Shown: positions 26,141 through 35,018, counted from the stretch's first letter. The stretch is 64,000 nt of DNA from Rivibacter sp049446155 (GCF_049446155.1 NZ_JBMSEE010000008.1:186001-250000); one strand, 5' to 3'. Notes: generated from the letters alone by a model not told the origin. Numbers and translations: made by a program.

Positions 26141-27523
26141 ATGAAATTCCAAGGTTCTCGCGGCCTCGCGGCCGCGCTGACGGCGCTTGCCCTGGCCGCG
26201 TGCGGCGGCAGCGACGACGACGCGCCGCCGGCACGCGGCACGGTCGTCACCGGCCAGCTCGCCGGCCACGCCACGCGCGCGCAGATCGACGCCGGCACCG
26301 CGACCAGCGGCCTGCAGCCGCTGTCCGGCTTGGCGGCGTGCGATGTCGACGTGCGCTACGTGCTCTACGTCACCCGCGACGCGCAAGGCCAGCCGCAGAC
26401 CGCGTCGGCCGGCGTGCTGGTGCCCTCGGGCACCGATGCCGCCTGCACCGGCGATCGACCGGTGGTGCTCTACGCGCACGGCACCACCACCACGAAGTCC
26501 AAGAACATGGCCGACGTGGTCAACGACAACGAAGCCAAGCTGGTCATGGCGATGTACGCCGCGCAAGGCTTCATCGTGGTGGCGCCGAACTACCTCGGTT
26601 ACGACCAGTCCAGCCTCAACTACCACCCCTATCTCGACGCCGAGACCCAGGCCGGAGACATGATCGACGGCCTGCGCGCGGCCAAGGCGCACCTCGCCGC
26701 CGCGAGCACGGTCAAGCCTTCGGCCAAGCTGCTGATCACCGGCTATTCGCAAGGCGGCCACGTCGCGATGGCCACGCACAAGGTGATCGAGCGCGACCAC
26801 GCGAGCGAGTTCACCGTCAGCGCATCGGGTCCGATGTCCGGCCCCTACAACCTGGTGAGCTTCAACGACATCGTCACCGGCCCGGGGCCGATCAACGGCG
26901 GCGCGACGATCTTCGCGCCGCTGCTGCTGACCTCGTACCAGCGCGCCTACGGCAACATCTACGCGGCGCCCTCCGACGTCTACCAGTCGCCCTACGACAC
27001 GACCGCCCCGACCCTGTTCCCGACCGACACGCCAGTGTCGCAACTGCTGGCCGAGAACAAGCTGCCGCAGGATCCGACCTTCACGCTGCTGTTCGGCACC
27101 GGCGGCCTGCTCAAGGACAGCTTCCGCGCCGGCTACGCGACCAGCAACTTCCGCGCGGCCCTGAAGACCAACACGCTCGCCGGCACCGACGGCCCCGGCG
27201 GCAGCGCGATCGGCTGGAAGCCGGCGCACCCGGTGGCGCTGTGCGGCGGCGCGCAGGATCCGACGGTCTACTGGTCGATCAACGCCCCGGTCGCGCAAGG
27301 CGTGTTCGCTGCACAGGGCGTTGCAGTGCCGGCCTTCGACCTCGAAACGCGCGCCAGCCTGCCGGCCGGCGCCGTCGGCGACGCGATCTACGGTGGCTTC
27401 CAGCAGTCCAAAGCGGCCGCCGGCACCAACGCCCAGGCTCAGTACCACGGCACGCTGGTGCCGCCGTTCTGCTCGGCGCTCGTGCGCGGCTTCTTCCAGC
27501 AAGTTCTGGCGGCCGGCGGCTGA
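26141..27523 (+). CDS. Secreted alpha/beta-hydrolase lipoprotein (esterase/lipase-like)
   Basis: A 460-aa lipoprotein with signal MKFQGSRGLAAALTALALAACGGSDDD; Cys21 should carry lipid. The alpha/beta-hydrolase core shows PVVLYAHGTTT (oxyanion region), FIVVAPNYLGYDQS, and the nucleophile elbow ITGYSQGGH near residue 205. The late segment holds QDPTVYWSIN and HGTLVPPF, candidates for the acid and His. It resembles secreted esterases/lipases of Burkholderiales; substrate unknown. The ATG at 26141 is chosen for the lipobox; upstream frame to 25991 is non-coding in character. An OmpW-type gene follows 79 nt later. Confidence 0.8.
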   Translation: MKFQGSRGLAAALTALALAACGGSDDDAPPARGTVVTGQLAGHATRAQIDAGTATSGLQPLSGLAACDVDVRYVLYVTRDAQGQPQTASAGVLVPSGTDAACTGDRPVVLYAHGTTTTKSKNMADVVNDNEAKLVMAMYAAQGFIVVAPNYLGYDQSSLNYHPYLDAETQAGDMIDGLRAAKAHLAAASTVKPSAKLLITGYSQGGHVAMATHKVIERDHASEFTVSASGPMSGPYNLVSFNDIVTGPGPINGGATIFAPLLLTSYQRAYGNIYAAPSDVYQSPYDTTAPTLFPTDTPVSQLLAENKLPQDPTFTLLFGTGGLLKDSFRAGYATSNFRAALKTNTLAGTDGPGGSAIGWKPAHPVALCGGAQDPTVYWSINAPVAQGVFAAQGVAVPAFDLETRASLPAGAVGDAIYGGFQQSKAAAGTNAQAQYHGTLVPPFCSALVRGFFQQVLAAGG

Positions 27524-27602
27524 GGCATCGACGCCTGAGCCAAGCCTGTCCTTCGAGCGCGGCCGGCGCGAGTCGGCCGCCGATCCCGGATTCATCCTCG
27601 AC

Positions 27603-28301
27603 ATGAAGCACCTTCTCGCTCGCGGCGCAGCCGCCCTCGCCCTGATCGCCGCCGGTGCCGTTGCGCCGGCAGCGGCCCAGACCCACACCTTCAGCCTCGG
27701 CGGCGCCTACATCGACCTTCACTCGAAGGCGCCGCCCTTGTCCAGCAACCCGCCGACGCTGCCCACCGGCTTCGAGGCGGGCGTCAAGGTCGACGACGCC
27801 TCGACGGTCATCTTCGGCTACATCTACCGCGTCAACGAGCGCTGGAGTCTCGAAGCGGCGTTGGGCATCCCGCCCGAGCACAAGACCTACGGCACCGACT
27901 TCATCGAGCCGTTCGGCCAGGTTTCGTCGATGAAGCAGGTGGCCCCGACGGTGTTCGTGAACTGGCACTTCGAGCCGATCGGCAACTCGGGCGTCGAGCC
28001 CTTCGTGGGCCTGGGGCTCAACTACACCAAATTCATCGACGGCCGTAGCACGCCGTCGGGCAACGCGGCCAGCGGCGGCCCGACCAAGATCAAGCTCTCC
28101 AGCTCGTGGGGCCTGGCCGCGCACGCCGGCCTGGCCTACAAGCTGGACCAGAACTGGTCGATCCTGGGCACGATCGCCTATGCCGACGTCGAGAGCGACG
28201 TGACGGCGACCACGACCACCGGCACCGGCCAGGTCGTGCGCCGCACGACCATCGACTTCCGCCCGGTGGTCTACACGCTGTGCATCGGCTACAGCTTCTG
28301 A
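27603..28301 (+). CDS. ompW: OmpW family outer-membrane beta-barrel protein
   Basis: A 232-aa outer-membrane protein of the OmpW family, small eight-stranded barrels with a hydrophobic channel. A signal peptide MKHLLARGAAALALIAAGAVAPAAAQ precedes alternating strands such as FSLGGAYIDLHS, STVIFGYIYRVNERWSLEAALG, VAPTVFVNWHF and EPFVGLGLNYTKF. It ends in FRPVVYTLCIGYSF, the terminal aromatic needed for barrel assembly. The location after two secreted hydrolases suggests a role in uptake of hydrophobic products, which is inference. Confidence 0.88.
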   Translation: MKHLLARGAAALALIAAGAVAPAAAQTHTFSLGGAYIDLHSKAPPLSSNPPTLPTGFEAGVKVDDASTVIFGYIYRVNERWSLEAALGIPPEHKTYGTDFIEPFGQVSSMKQVAPTVFVNWHFEPIGNSGVEPFVGLGLNYTKFIDGRSTPSGNAASGGPTKIKLSSSWGLAAHAGLAYKLDQNWSILGTIAYADVESDVTATTTTGTGQVVRRTTIDFRPVVYTLCIGYSF

Positions 28302-28367
28302 GCCTCCGCGCTTGCGGCTTCTGCGCTGTGCTGCCCGCCAGCGGGACTTGACGCGAGGCGCGCCCCA

Positions 28368-29915
28368 TCAAGGGCGCGTCGTCGCCATCGCGCCGCAGCA
28401 GCCCGCGGCCGCTTCGTCCGCGGCCGTCCACTGCACCAGCGCGTCGAGCACCGGCCGCCCCGCCTGGGCGTTGTCGTGCTGGATCACGGCGGCAATGAGA
28501 TAGCGCCGCCCCGACGCGCCCAGCACCTCGCCGGCGATCGCGACCACGTCGCGCAGCGAGCCGGTCTTCAGGTGCGCACGCCCCAAGGCCGGGCCCCAGT
28601 CGCGGCCCGGCCGGCGCGTCGTGCCGTCGTGGCCGGGCACCGGCAGCGAGGCCAGCAGCTCGGGCATGGCCGGCGAAACCCATTGCGCCTGAAGCCACGC
28701 CGCGAGGCAGTGCGCGCTCGAGCGCGACAGGCGCGACAGGCCCGAGCCGTTGTCGATCACCAGTTCCGCGGCGCCGCAGCCGATGCGCTGGCTCACCGTG
28801 CCCGCCACCAGCGCGCGCGCCGCGTCGAGATCGGATGTCGCGCCGCCGTTCGCGGCCTCGGCGGTCGCCAGCGGCAGCGTGTAGAACAGCTGCTGCGCCA
28901 TCACGTTGTTGCTGAACTTGTTGATGTCGCGCACCACCTGCGCCAGCGGCACCGATGCGAACTCGGTCAGCAGCTGGGCGGCGGTGTCGTCGAGCTTGCC
29001 CTCGCGCACGCGGCCGTCGAGGCCGCCGCCGAGTTCGCGCCACAGCGACTCGATCAGCCGCGCGTTGTAGCTGCGCGCGTCGGCAAACGCGATCGGCCAG
29101 CTCTTGTCGCCGCAGGCGCTCGGGAAGCTGCCGCCGAAGCGCACCCGCTGCGGGTTGCTGACGTCGATCTTCAGGGCGTCGCGCCAGTCGCCGCAGGCGC
29201 GGCCCGGACGCCCGAGCGGCACGCTGGCGTCGACCTCGACGCCGGCCAGCGGCGGCTCCACCGAGACCGACGCGACGCCGCGCGCCGCGTCGGGCACGAA
29301 GCTCAGCATCAGCGACTTCTGGTTCAGCAGCAGCGCGTCGGGCAGCACGTTGTAGGGGCGCAGGCGCTCGCCGTCGAAATCGCCGGCGTCGCCGCCGGGC
29401 ACCGCGAACGCGCTGCTGTCGAGCACGATGTCGCCGCGCACCTCGCGCACGCCGCGCGCACGCACCTGGCGCAACAGCAGCCACACGCGCTCGATTGTCA
29501 GGCTCGGGTCGCCGCGCCCGACGATCACCAGATCGCCGTGGAGCACGCCGCGCTCGACCGGCCCCGAGACGTAGACCGGCGTCTGCCAGGTCCAGGCCGG
29601 GCCGAGCCGCTCGAGCGCGACGCCGGTCGTGTAGAGCTTCATCAGCGACGCCGGGTTGACCGGCTCGCGCTCGCGCCAGGCCAGTCGCGGCTTCGCGACG
29701 CCGACCTCCAGCACTTCGACGGCCAGCGCGCCGGGCGGCAGGCGAGCGTCGTGCAGCGCGGCAAGCACCGGCAGCGGCAGCGTGTCGGTGGCGCCTGACA
29801 AGGCGCCGGACGCAGCGGGCGCGGCCGGGGGGGCGGCCGCTGTCGTGGCATGCATGCCGCCGGTCAGCCAGGCGGCGACCAGCCAGCTACACAGACGTGG
29901 AAGGGCTCGAGGCAT
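28368..29915 (-). CDS. dacB: D-alanyl-D-alanine carboxypeptidase/endopeptidase (PBP4 type)
   Basis: A periplasmic class C penicillin-binding protein that trims peptidoglycan cross-links and stem peptides. The 515-aa product has an N-terminal signal ending near GGMHATTAAA, then the three active-site motifs: SLMK near residue 90 (PASLMKLYTTG), SNN near residue 332 (FSNNVMAQQLF) and KTG near residue 458 (HLKTGSLRDVV), with the large insertion between SxxK and SxN typical of DacB. Divergent from tsaB; a -10-like TATGAT is 6 nt before its ATG. Confidence 0.95.
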   Translation of the reverse strand: MPRALPRLCSWLVAAWLTGGMHATTAAAPPAAPAASGALSGATDTLPLPVLAALHDARLPPGALAVEVLEVGVAKPRLAWREREPVNPASLMKLYTTGVALERLGPAWTWQTPVYVSGPVERGVLHGDLVIVGRGDPSLTIERVWLLLRQVRARGVREVRGDIVLDSSAFAVPGGDAGDFDGERLRPYNVLPDALLLNQKSLMLSFVPDAARGVASVSVEPPLAGVEVDASVPLGRPGRACGDWRDALKIDVSNPQRVRFGGSFPSACGDKSWPIAFADARSYNARLIESLWRELGGGLDGRVREGKLDDTAAQLLTEFASVPLAQVVRDINKFSNNVMAQQLFYTLPLATAEAANGGATSDLDAARALVAGTVSQRIGCGAAELVIDNGSGLSRLSRSSAHCLAAWLQAQWVSPAMPELLASLPVPGHDGTTRRPGRDWGPALGRAHLKTGSLRDVVAIAGEVLGASGRRYLIAAVIQHDNAQAGRPVLDALVQWTAADEAAAGCCGAMATTRP

Positions 29916-29921
29916 CGGCCG

Positions 29922-29927
29922 ATCATA
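29922..29927 (-). promoter_or_regulatory. -10-like TATGAT, 6 nt before dacB ATG
   Basis: CCTATGAT-CGGCCG-ATG on the minus strand. TATGAT is one mismatch from TATAAT and there is no Shine-Dalgarno sequence, so a leaderless dacB mRNA is plausible. The tsaB promoter-like TACACT is only 13 bp away on the other strand. Confidence 0.45.
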
Positions 29928-29940
29928 GGAGGGGCGCCGC

Positions 29941-29946
29941 TACACT
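29941..29946 (+). promoter_or_regulatory. -10-like TACACT upstream of tsaB
   Basis: GCTACACTCGAATG lies 10 nt before the tsaB GTG, giving at most a leader of a few bases. Confidence 0.4.
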
Positions 29947-29956
29947 CGAATGTCTC

Positions 29957-30697
29957 GTGAATCCCAACGCGTCCGCCCTTTCTTCGCTGCTGGTGCTCGA
30001 CACCGCGACCGAGACCCTGCATCTCGGCCTGGGCCTGCGCGGACGGCGCTTCACGCGCGCGCTGCCGGGCGGCGCGCGTGCCTCGGAACATCTGCTGCCC
30101 GCGCTCGCCGGCCTGCTCGACGAAGCCGGCATCGCCTGGCGCGATCTCGACGCGATCGGCTTCGGCCGCGGCCCCGGCGCCTTCACCGGCGTGCGCGGTG
30201 CCTGCGCGGTCGCGCAGGGGCTCGCGTTCGGCCTGGGCTTGCCGGTGATCGCGATCGACACCCTGCTCGCGGTGGCCGAGGACGCGCGCGCCAGCGGCGC
30301 CGGCGACGCGGTGCAGGTGGCCGTCGACGCACGCATGGGCGAGGTCTATGCCGCGACCTATCGGCATGTCGGGGGCACCTGGCGGACGGTTGAGGCGCCC
30401 GCGCTCGCCGACCCGGCCGCGCTGGCCGCGCGGCTGGCGGCGGAGGATCGCGGCGCCTGGGCCGTGGCCGGCAACTCGCTGAGCGTGCACGCCGGCGCCT
30501 GGGCTGCCTGGTCCGGCGGCCGCTGGCCGGATGCGGCGCCGCGGGCCGACGCGCTGCTCGCGCTGGCCGAGGCCGCGTGGCGGCGCGGCGAGCGGCTCGA
30601 CGCCGCACAGGCGCTGCCGCTGTACGTGCGCGACAAGGTCGCCCAGACCACGGCCGAGCGCGAGCGGTCGCGTGCGGCCACGGGGGCGCCGTCATGA
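29957..30697 (+). CDS. tsaB: tRNA threonylcarbamoyladenosine biosynthesis protein TsaB
   Basis: TsaB is the inactive paralogue that pairs with TsaD to transfer the threonylcarbamoyl group to tRNA. The 246-aa product has the family start LLVLDTATETLHLGL, ASEHLLPALAGLLDEAG and GFGRGPGAFTGVRGACAVAQGLAFGLGLPV (parts of the ASKHA nucleotide fold), then VAVDARMGEVYAA near residue 123. GTG at 29957 is preferred to an upstream in-frame ATG at 29897, which would lie inside dacB. The stop overlaps the rimI start by 4 bp. Confidence 0.94.
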   Translation: MNPNASALSSLLVLDTATETLHLGLGLRGRRFTRALPGGARASEHLLPALAGLLDEAGIAWRDLDAIGFGRGPGAFTGVRGACAVAQGLAFGLGLPVIAIDTLLAVAEDARASGAGDAVQVAVDARMGEVYAATYRHVGGTWRTVEAPALADPAALAARLAAEDRGAWAVAGNSLSVHAGAWAAWSGGRWPDAAPRADALLALAEAAWRRGERLDAAQALPLYVRDKVAQTTAERERSRAATGAPS

Positions 30698-31194
30698 GCG
30701 CCTTGCCGCGCGAGCGCGACTTGCCCGAGCGCCGCTTCGAGCCGGTCGATGCCGAGCGCCTCGACGCGGTGCTCGCGATCGAGGTGCAGGCCTACGACTT
30801 TCCGTGGACGCGCGGCAACTTCCTGGACTCGCAGCGCGCGGGCTATCTGGTGCGCGCCGCGATGGCCGGCGACACGCTCGTGGGCTACTGCGTCGCGATG
30901 CAAGGCGTCGACGAGATGCACCTGCTGAACCTGACCGTGGCGCCCGCCGAACAGGGGCGCGGCCATGCGCGCTGGATGCTCGACGCCTTGCGCGCCGAGG
31001 CGGCGGCGCGGCGCCTGACGCAGCTGTGGCTCGAGGTGCGGCTGTCCAACGAGCGCGCGCGCCGGCTCTACGAGCAGTACGGCTTCCGCTCGGTGGGCCT
31101 GCGGCGCGGCTACTACCCGGCGCGCGCTCGTGCGCGCGAGGATGCGGTGGTGATGAGCCTCGCGATCCCCGAAGCCATTCACGGGCTGGGCTGA
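30694..31194 (+). CDS. rimI: Ribosomal-protein-alanine N-acetyltransferase RimI
   Basis: RimI acetylates the N-terminal Ala of ribosomal protein S18. The 166-aa GNAT protein has the acetyl-CoA motif VAPAEQGRGHARWML near residue 85 (QGRGHA matching the R/Q-x-x-G-x-G/A consensus), EVRLSNERARRLYEQYGF near residue 115 and YYPARARAREDAVVMSL at the end. It overlaps tsaB (ATGA) and udg (TGATG), a tsaB-rimI-udg operon common in this group. Confidence 0.93.
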   Translation: MSALPRERDLPERRFEPVDAERLDAVLAIEVQAYDFPWTRGNFLDSQRAGYLVRAAMAGDTLVGYCVAMQGVDEMHLLNLTVAPAEQGRGHARWMLDALRAEAAARRLTQLWLEVRLSNERARRLYEQYGFRSVGLRRGYYPARARAREDAVVMSLAIPEAIHGLG

Positions 31195-31979
31195 TGAGCT
31201 GGACCGCCAGGCAGCGCGCGATGCTGCAGGAGATGGGCGTCGGCGGCTGGCTGCGCCACGTGGCGCCGGCGACGGTGGCCGTGGCCGTCGAGGCGCCGCC
31301 CGAGGTCGCCGTGCTTCATGCCGAGCCGGCGCCCGTCGCACCGCCCGCCGAGCCAACCGGCCCGGCGCCGCAGGGCCCGCGCCCGAGCGGCGTCGAGACG
31401 ATGGACTGGCCGGCGCTGCGCGAGGCCGTGGCCGGCTGCACCGCCTGCGGGCTGTGCCGCACGCGCACGCAGACGGTGTTCGGCGTCGGCCACGAGCGCG
31501 CGCACTGGATGATCGTCGGCGAGGCGCCGGGCGAGCAGGAAGATCGCCAGGGCGAGCCCTTCGTCGGCAAGGCCGGCCAGCTGCTCGACAACATGCTGCG
31601 AGCCGTCGGCCTGTCGCGCGGCGAGGGCGATGCCGAGCGGCAGGTGTTCATCTGCAACGTGCTCAAGTGCCGCCCGCCCGGCAACCGCAATCCCGACCCC
31701 GCCGAAGTGGCGCAGTGCGAGCCCTTCCTGCTGCGCCAGGTGCAGCTGGTGCGCCCGCGCATCATCCTGGCGATGGGGCGTTTCGCGGTGCAGTCGCTGC
31801 TGCGCACCGACGAGGCGATCGGCCGCCTGCGCGGCCGGGTGCACCGCTACGCCGGCGTGCCGACGATCGTGACTTACCACCCGGCCTACCTGCTGCGCAA
31901 CCTGCCGGACAAGGCCAAGGCCTGGGACGACCTGTGCTTGGCCGTGGAGACGCTGCGCGCGGCCGAGCGCGCCGACTGA
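31194..31979 (+). CDS. Family 4 uracil-DNA glycosylase (iron-sulfur type)
   Basis: Removes uracil from DNA to start base-excision repair. The 261-aa protein has a Pro/Ala/Val-rich linker (about residues 25-65) before the catalytic domain. Family 4 motifs are clear: CTACGLCRTR near residue 81 and the second Cys pair (CNVLKC and CEPFLL) that bind a 4Fe-4S cluster, GEAPGEQEDRQGEPFVGKAGQ near residues 108-128, and TYHPAYLLR near residue 227. The start overlaps the rimI stop. The linker makes it longer than the roughly 200-aa archaeal enzymes, as usual in betaproteobacteria. Confidence 0.93.
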   Translation: MSWTARQRAMLQEMGVGGWLRHVAPATVAVAVEAPPEVAVLHAEPAPVAPPAEPTGPAPQGPRPSGVETMDWPALREAVAGCTACGLCRTRTQTVFGVGHERAHWMIVGEAPGEQEDRQGEPFVGKAGQLLDNMLRAVGLSRGEGDAERQVFICNVLKCRPPGNRNPDPAEVAQCEPFLLRQVQLVRPRIILAMGRFAVQSLLRTDEAIGRLRGRVHRYAGVPTIVTYHPAYLLRNLPDKAKAWDDLCLAVETLRAAERAD

Positions 31980-32867
31980 TCAGGCCGATCGGCGTTGCGG
32001 CAGCAGCACCGAGGCGATCGCCACCATGATCAGCGCGACCGCGGTCCAGTCCTGCCAGTGCAGCGTCTCGCCCAGCCACCACGCGCCGCTGATCACGCCC
32101 AGCACCGGGATCATCATCACCGACAGCGTCGAGGCGATCGGCGGCAGCGTGCGCGCCAGCCACAGCCACACCGGCTGCGCGAACGCGAAGATCAGGAGCG
32201 CGTTGTAGACGATCGCGGCCCACGCGGTGGCGTCGGGCGCATGCCATTGCGAGGACTCGCGCAGCGCGGCGACGACCGTCATCACGATCGCGGTCGCGAG
32301 CGTCATCCAGAACACCAGCGCCAGCGTCGGCTCGGGCAGCCGCGTGCGGCGCATGCGCTGCGTGCCGTAGGCCCAGGCGGCCGCGGCGACCAGCATGGCC
32401 AGTACCGCCCAGGGCCGCCCGGCCATCGCGCCGATCTCGTGCCACAGCAGCAGCACGACGCCGAGCGCCGCGGCCGCGACGCCGACCGCCTGGCGCCAGT
32501 GGATGCGTTCGCCGAACAGTGCGGCGCCGAGCAGCGCCGAGAAGATCGGCATCGTGTAGCCCAGGATGGCCGCGCGCCCCGAGCTCAGCGCCTGCACCGC
32601 CAGAATGGCCAGCACGTGCCACACCAGCATGTTGAAGAAGGTCAGCGCGCCCAGTTCGCGCCAGCCCGAGCGGGCCACTGCGAACGGCACGCCCTGCACG
32701 CGCAGCACCAGCCACAGCGCGGGCAGGCCCAGCCACATCGACAGCGCGCGAAAGCTCAGCGGCGGGTAGTGCGTGACGCCGAGCTTCATCACCGGCCAGT
32801 TCAGGCCCCAGCACAGCGTCAGCCCGACGAGCAGCAGCGCATGACGCGCGGTGAAGTGCGAGCCCAA
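31980..32867 (-). CDS. EamA/DMT family transporter
   Basis: A 295-aa inner-membrane protein with about ten helices in two EamA repeats, the drug/metabolite transporter superfamily; substrate unknown. The first repeat starts HALLLVGLTLCWGLNWPVMKLG, the second near residue 150 (WAVLAMLVAAAAWAYGTQ), with the family GETLHWQDWTAVALIM near the end. No ATG occurs at a suitable place: TTG at 32867 (MGSHFTARHALLL) is my choice, 5 nt after the corA stop, which implies coupled translation. The far longer open frame to 33593 is a shadow of corA. Confidence 0.82.
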   Translation of the reverse strand: MGSHFTARHALLLVGLTLCWGLNWPVMKLGVTHYPPLSFRALSMWLGLPALWLVLRVQGVPFAVARSGWRELGALTFFNMLVWHVLAILAVQALSSGRAAILGYTMPIFSALLGAALFGERIHWRQAVGVAAAALGVVLLLWHEIGAMAGRPWAVLAMLVAAAAWAYGTQRMRRTRLPEPTLALVFWMTLATAIVMTVVAALRESSQWHAPDATAWAAIVYNALLIFAFAQPVWLWLARTLPPIASTLSVMMIPVLGVISGAWWLGETLHWQDWTAVALIMVAIASVLLPQRRSA

Positions 32868-32872
32868 GATCG

Positions 32873-33994
32873 TCAGTGACGGTGGTCCGCGAGGTAGCGC
32901 TTGCGCCGGAAGTACACGACCAGCAGCACCGCCAGCACGGTCATCGTCACCAGCACGACCCACAGGCCGGACGTGCTGTGGACCAGCGGCAGGAAGTCGA
33001 AGTTCATGCCGAAGATGCCGGTGATCAGGTTCAGCGGCATGAAGATCGCGGTGAGCACGGTCAGCGTGCGCATGATGTCGTTGGTGCGGTTGCTCTGCGC
33101 CGAGAAGTGCATCTGCACCGCGCCCTCGGCCGAGTTCTCGAGCCGGCGCACATGGCCGAGCACGCGCTCGATGTGCTCGAGCACGTCTTTCGAGCGCACG
33201 CGCAGCACCTCGCGTTCGCGCGCCGCCCCGGCTTCGGCAGGCACCGGCCAGTCGTCGAGCGCGTCGATCCACTCCTGGATCGCGCTGCGCTGGTCCTCGC
33301 AGATGTCTTCGAGCTGGTGCAACGCGTTGCGGCTCTCGAGCAGGGCTTGCCAGTCGTCGAAGTGGCTGCGCGCGCGCAGCAGCTCCTGCTGCAGGTAGCC
33401 GAGCTGGCGCGTGAGCAGCCGGCGCAGGTCGAGGTAGCCGTCGACCATGTGGTTGACGACGCGCAGCATCAGGTCGGCCGGGCTGGGCGGCAGGCGCGGG
33501 CCGAGCGGCTTGCCTTCGCTGCCGCTCGGCGCCTGCGCGCCGGCGGTGGCCTGCTGCGTGAGGCGGGCGATGAAATAGTCGCGCACCTGGCACTCGGCCG
33601 GATGCACCGTGATCAGCAGCCGGTCGTAGACCGCGAAGCCGACCGGCGAGGTGTCGATCGCCGCCAGAGCCTGGCGCGCGCTTTGCGCCGTGCCGTGCGC
33701 GTCATCGACGAACATGCCGGTGCTGCCCGCGCCGGCAGCCAGGCGGCGGAAGACCAGCAGGTCGTACCACGACGTGTAGTCGTAGTGCGAGGGCAGCTGG
33801 TTGTTGAGCAGGTCGGAGACGTGGAGGTCGACGAGCTGGCCCAGGCCCAGGCGCGTGAGCATTGCCTGCAGCTCGCCGGCGCCGACCTCGAACTCGCGAC
33901 GGCCGCTGGCGACCCACACGAAGCCGGTGGGCGGCAGTTCGGCCGGCAGTTCCGCGAGCTCGTTGAAGCCGTCGCAGACGTGGAAGATGCGCAT
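32873..33994 (-). CDS. CorA family divalent cation transporter
   Basis: A 373-aa CorA-type channel for Mg2+ or other divalent cations. The long cytosolic N-terminal domain (about 300 aa, alpha/beta then long helices such as YLDLRRLLTRQLGYLQQELLRARSHFDDWQ) precedes two C-terminal membrane helices; the first ends with the diagnostic GMN motif (ITGIFGMNFDFLP), followed by VLVTMTVLAVLLVVYF. It lies 13 nt after hemB. Ion preference cannot be told from the motif alone; ZntB-like proteins share it. Confidence 0.9.
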   Translation of the reverse strand: MRIFHVCDGFNELAELPAELPPTGFVWVASGRREFEVGAGELQAMLTRLGLGQLVDLHVSDLLNNQLPSHYDYTSWYDLLVFRRLAAGAGSTGMFVDDAHGTAQSARQALAAIDTSPVGFAVYDRLLITVHPAECQVRDYFIARLTQQATAGAQAPSGSEGKPLGPRLPPSPADLMLRVVNHMVDGYLDLRRLLTRQLGYLQQELLRARSHFDDWQALLESRNALHQLEDICEDQRSAIQEWIDALDDWPVPAEAGAAREREVLRVRSKDVLEHIERVLGHVRRLENSAEGAVQMHFSAQSNRTNDIMRTLTVLTAIFMPLNLITGIFGMNFDFLPLVHSTSGLWVVLVTMTVLAVLLVVYFRRKRYLADHRH

Positions 33995-34007
33995 CCCGGC
34001 AGGCGCT

Positions 34008-35018
34008 TCAGCGCTGCTTGGCGAGCCAGCGCGCCGCGTCGAGCGCGAAGTAGCTCAGCACGCCGTCGGCGCCCGCGCGCTTGAATGCCAGCAGCGACTC
34101 CATCATCACCGCGTCGTGGTCGAGCCAGCCGTTGAGCGCGGCGGCCTTGAGCATCGCGTACTCGCCGCTGACCTGGTAGGCGAAGGTCGGCACGCGGAAC
34201 TCGTCTTTCACGCGCCGCACGATGTCGAGGTAAGGCATGCCGGGCTTGACCATCACCATGTCGGCGCCTTCGGCGATGTCCATCGCCACCTCGCGCAACG
34301 CCTCGTCGCTGTTGCCCGGATCCATCTGGTAGACCTTCTTGTCCGCCTTGCCGAGGTTCTTGGCAGAGCCGACCGCGTCGCGGAACGGGCCGTAGAAGGC
34401 GCTCGCGTACTTGGCGCTGTAGGCCATGATGCGGGTGTGGATCAGGCCGCGCTCCTCGAGCGCGCTGCGGATCGCGCCGATGCGCCCGTCCATCATGTCC
34501 GACGGCGCGACGATGTCGACGCCGGCCTCGGCCTGCACCAGCGCCTGCTGCGTCAGCACTTCGACCGTCGGGTCGTTGACGATGTAGCCGGTGGCGTCGA
34601 GCAGGCCGTCCTGGCCGTGGCTGGTGAAGGGGTCGAGCGCGACATCGGTCAGCAGCGCCAGCTCCGGAAAGCGCCGCTTGAGTTCGCGGACGACGCTCGG
34701 CACCAGGCCCTCGGGGTTGGTGGCCTCGCGGCCGTCCTCGGTCTTCCTGGCCGCGTCGATCACGGGAAACAGCGCCATCACCGGCACGCCCAGCGACAGG
34801 CATTGCTCGGCCACGCGCAGCAGAGGCTCGAGGCCCATGCGCTGCACGCCGGGCATCGAGGGCACGTCCTGCACGGCGCGGGCGTCCTCGAGCACGAACA
34901 CGGGAAGGATCAGGTCCTCGGGTGCGAGGCGGTGTTCGCGCACCAGCGCGCGGGTGGCGGCATCGCGGCGCAGACGGCGCGCGCGCACGGCGGGAAAGCG
35001 TTGGGGGTAGTGACTCAA
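34008..35018 (-). CDS. hemB: Delta-aminolevulinic acid dehydratase (porphobilinogen synthase)
   Basis: HemB condenses two 5-aminolevulinate molecules to porphobilinogen in haem synthesis. The 336-aa product begins SHYPQRFPAVRARRLRRD, typical of proteobacterial HemB, and has the Schiff-base Lys in MVMVKPGMPYLD near residue 250. At the zinc-ligand loop it reads DVALDPFTSHGQDG (residues 125-138), with Asp in place of the Cys ligands, so it is the Mg-dependent type. TTG at 35018 is chosen from family alignment by eye; an in-frame ATG at 35123 would add 35 non-family residues. Leads hemB-corA-eamA. Confidence 0.93.
   Translation of the reverse strand: MSHYPQRFPAVRARRLRRDAATRALVREHRLAPEDLILPVFVLEDARAVQDVPSMPGVQRMGLEPLLRVAEQCLSLGVPVMALFPVIDAARKTEDGREATNPEGLVPSVVRELKRRFPELALLTDVALDPFTSHGQDGLLDATGYIVNDPTVEVLTQQALVQAEAGVDIVAPSDMMDGRIGAIRSALEERGLIHTRIMAYSAKYASAFYGPFRDAVGSAKNLGKADKKVYQMDPGNSDEALREVAMDIAEGADMVMVKPGMPYLDIVRRVKDEFRVPTFAYQVSGEYAMLKAAALNGWLDHDAVMMESLLAFKRAGADGVLSYFALDAARWLAKQR

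Noticed and set aside
28340..28390. GC-rich inverted repeats (GGCGCGCC ... GGGCGCGTC) at the OmpW/dacB convergent junction as a terminator
   Set aside because: The pairing is irregular, overlaps the dacB stop and has no T tract in either direction.
29827..29833. G7 run inside the start region of dacB as a phase-variation switch
   Set aside because: Seven bases coding Pro-Pro in a signal-peptide region are common at this GC content; no repeat evidence of slippage.
32868..33593. N-terminal extension of the EamA transporter frame by 242 codons
   Set aside because: It lies inside corA in another frame and has no transporter features; the membrane repeats begin after 32867.
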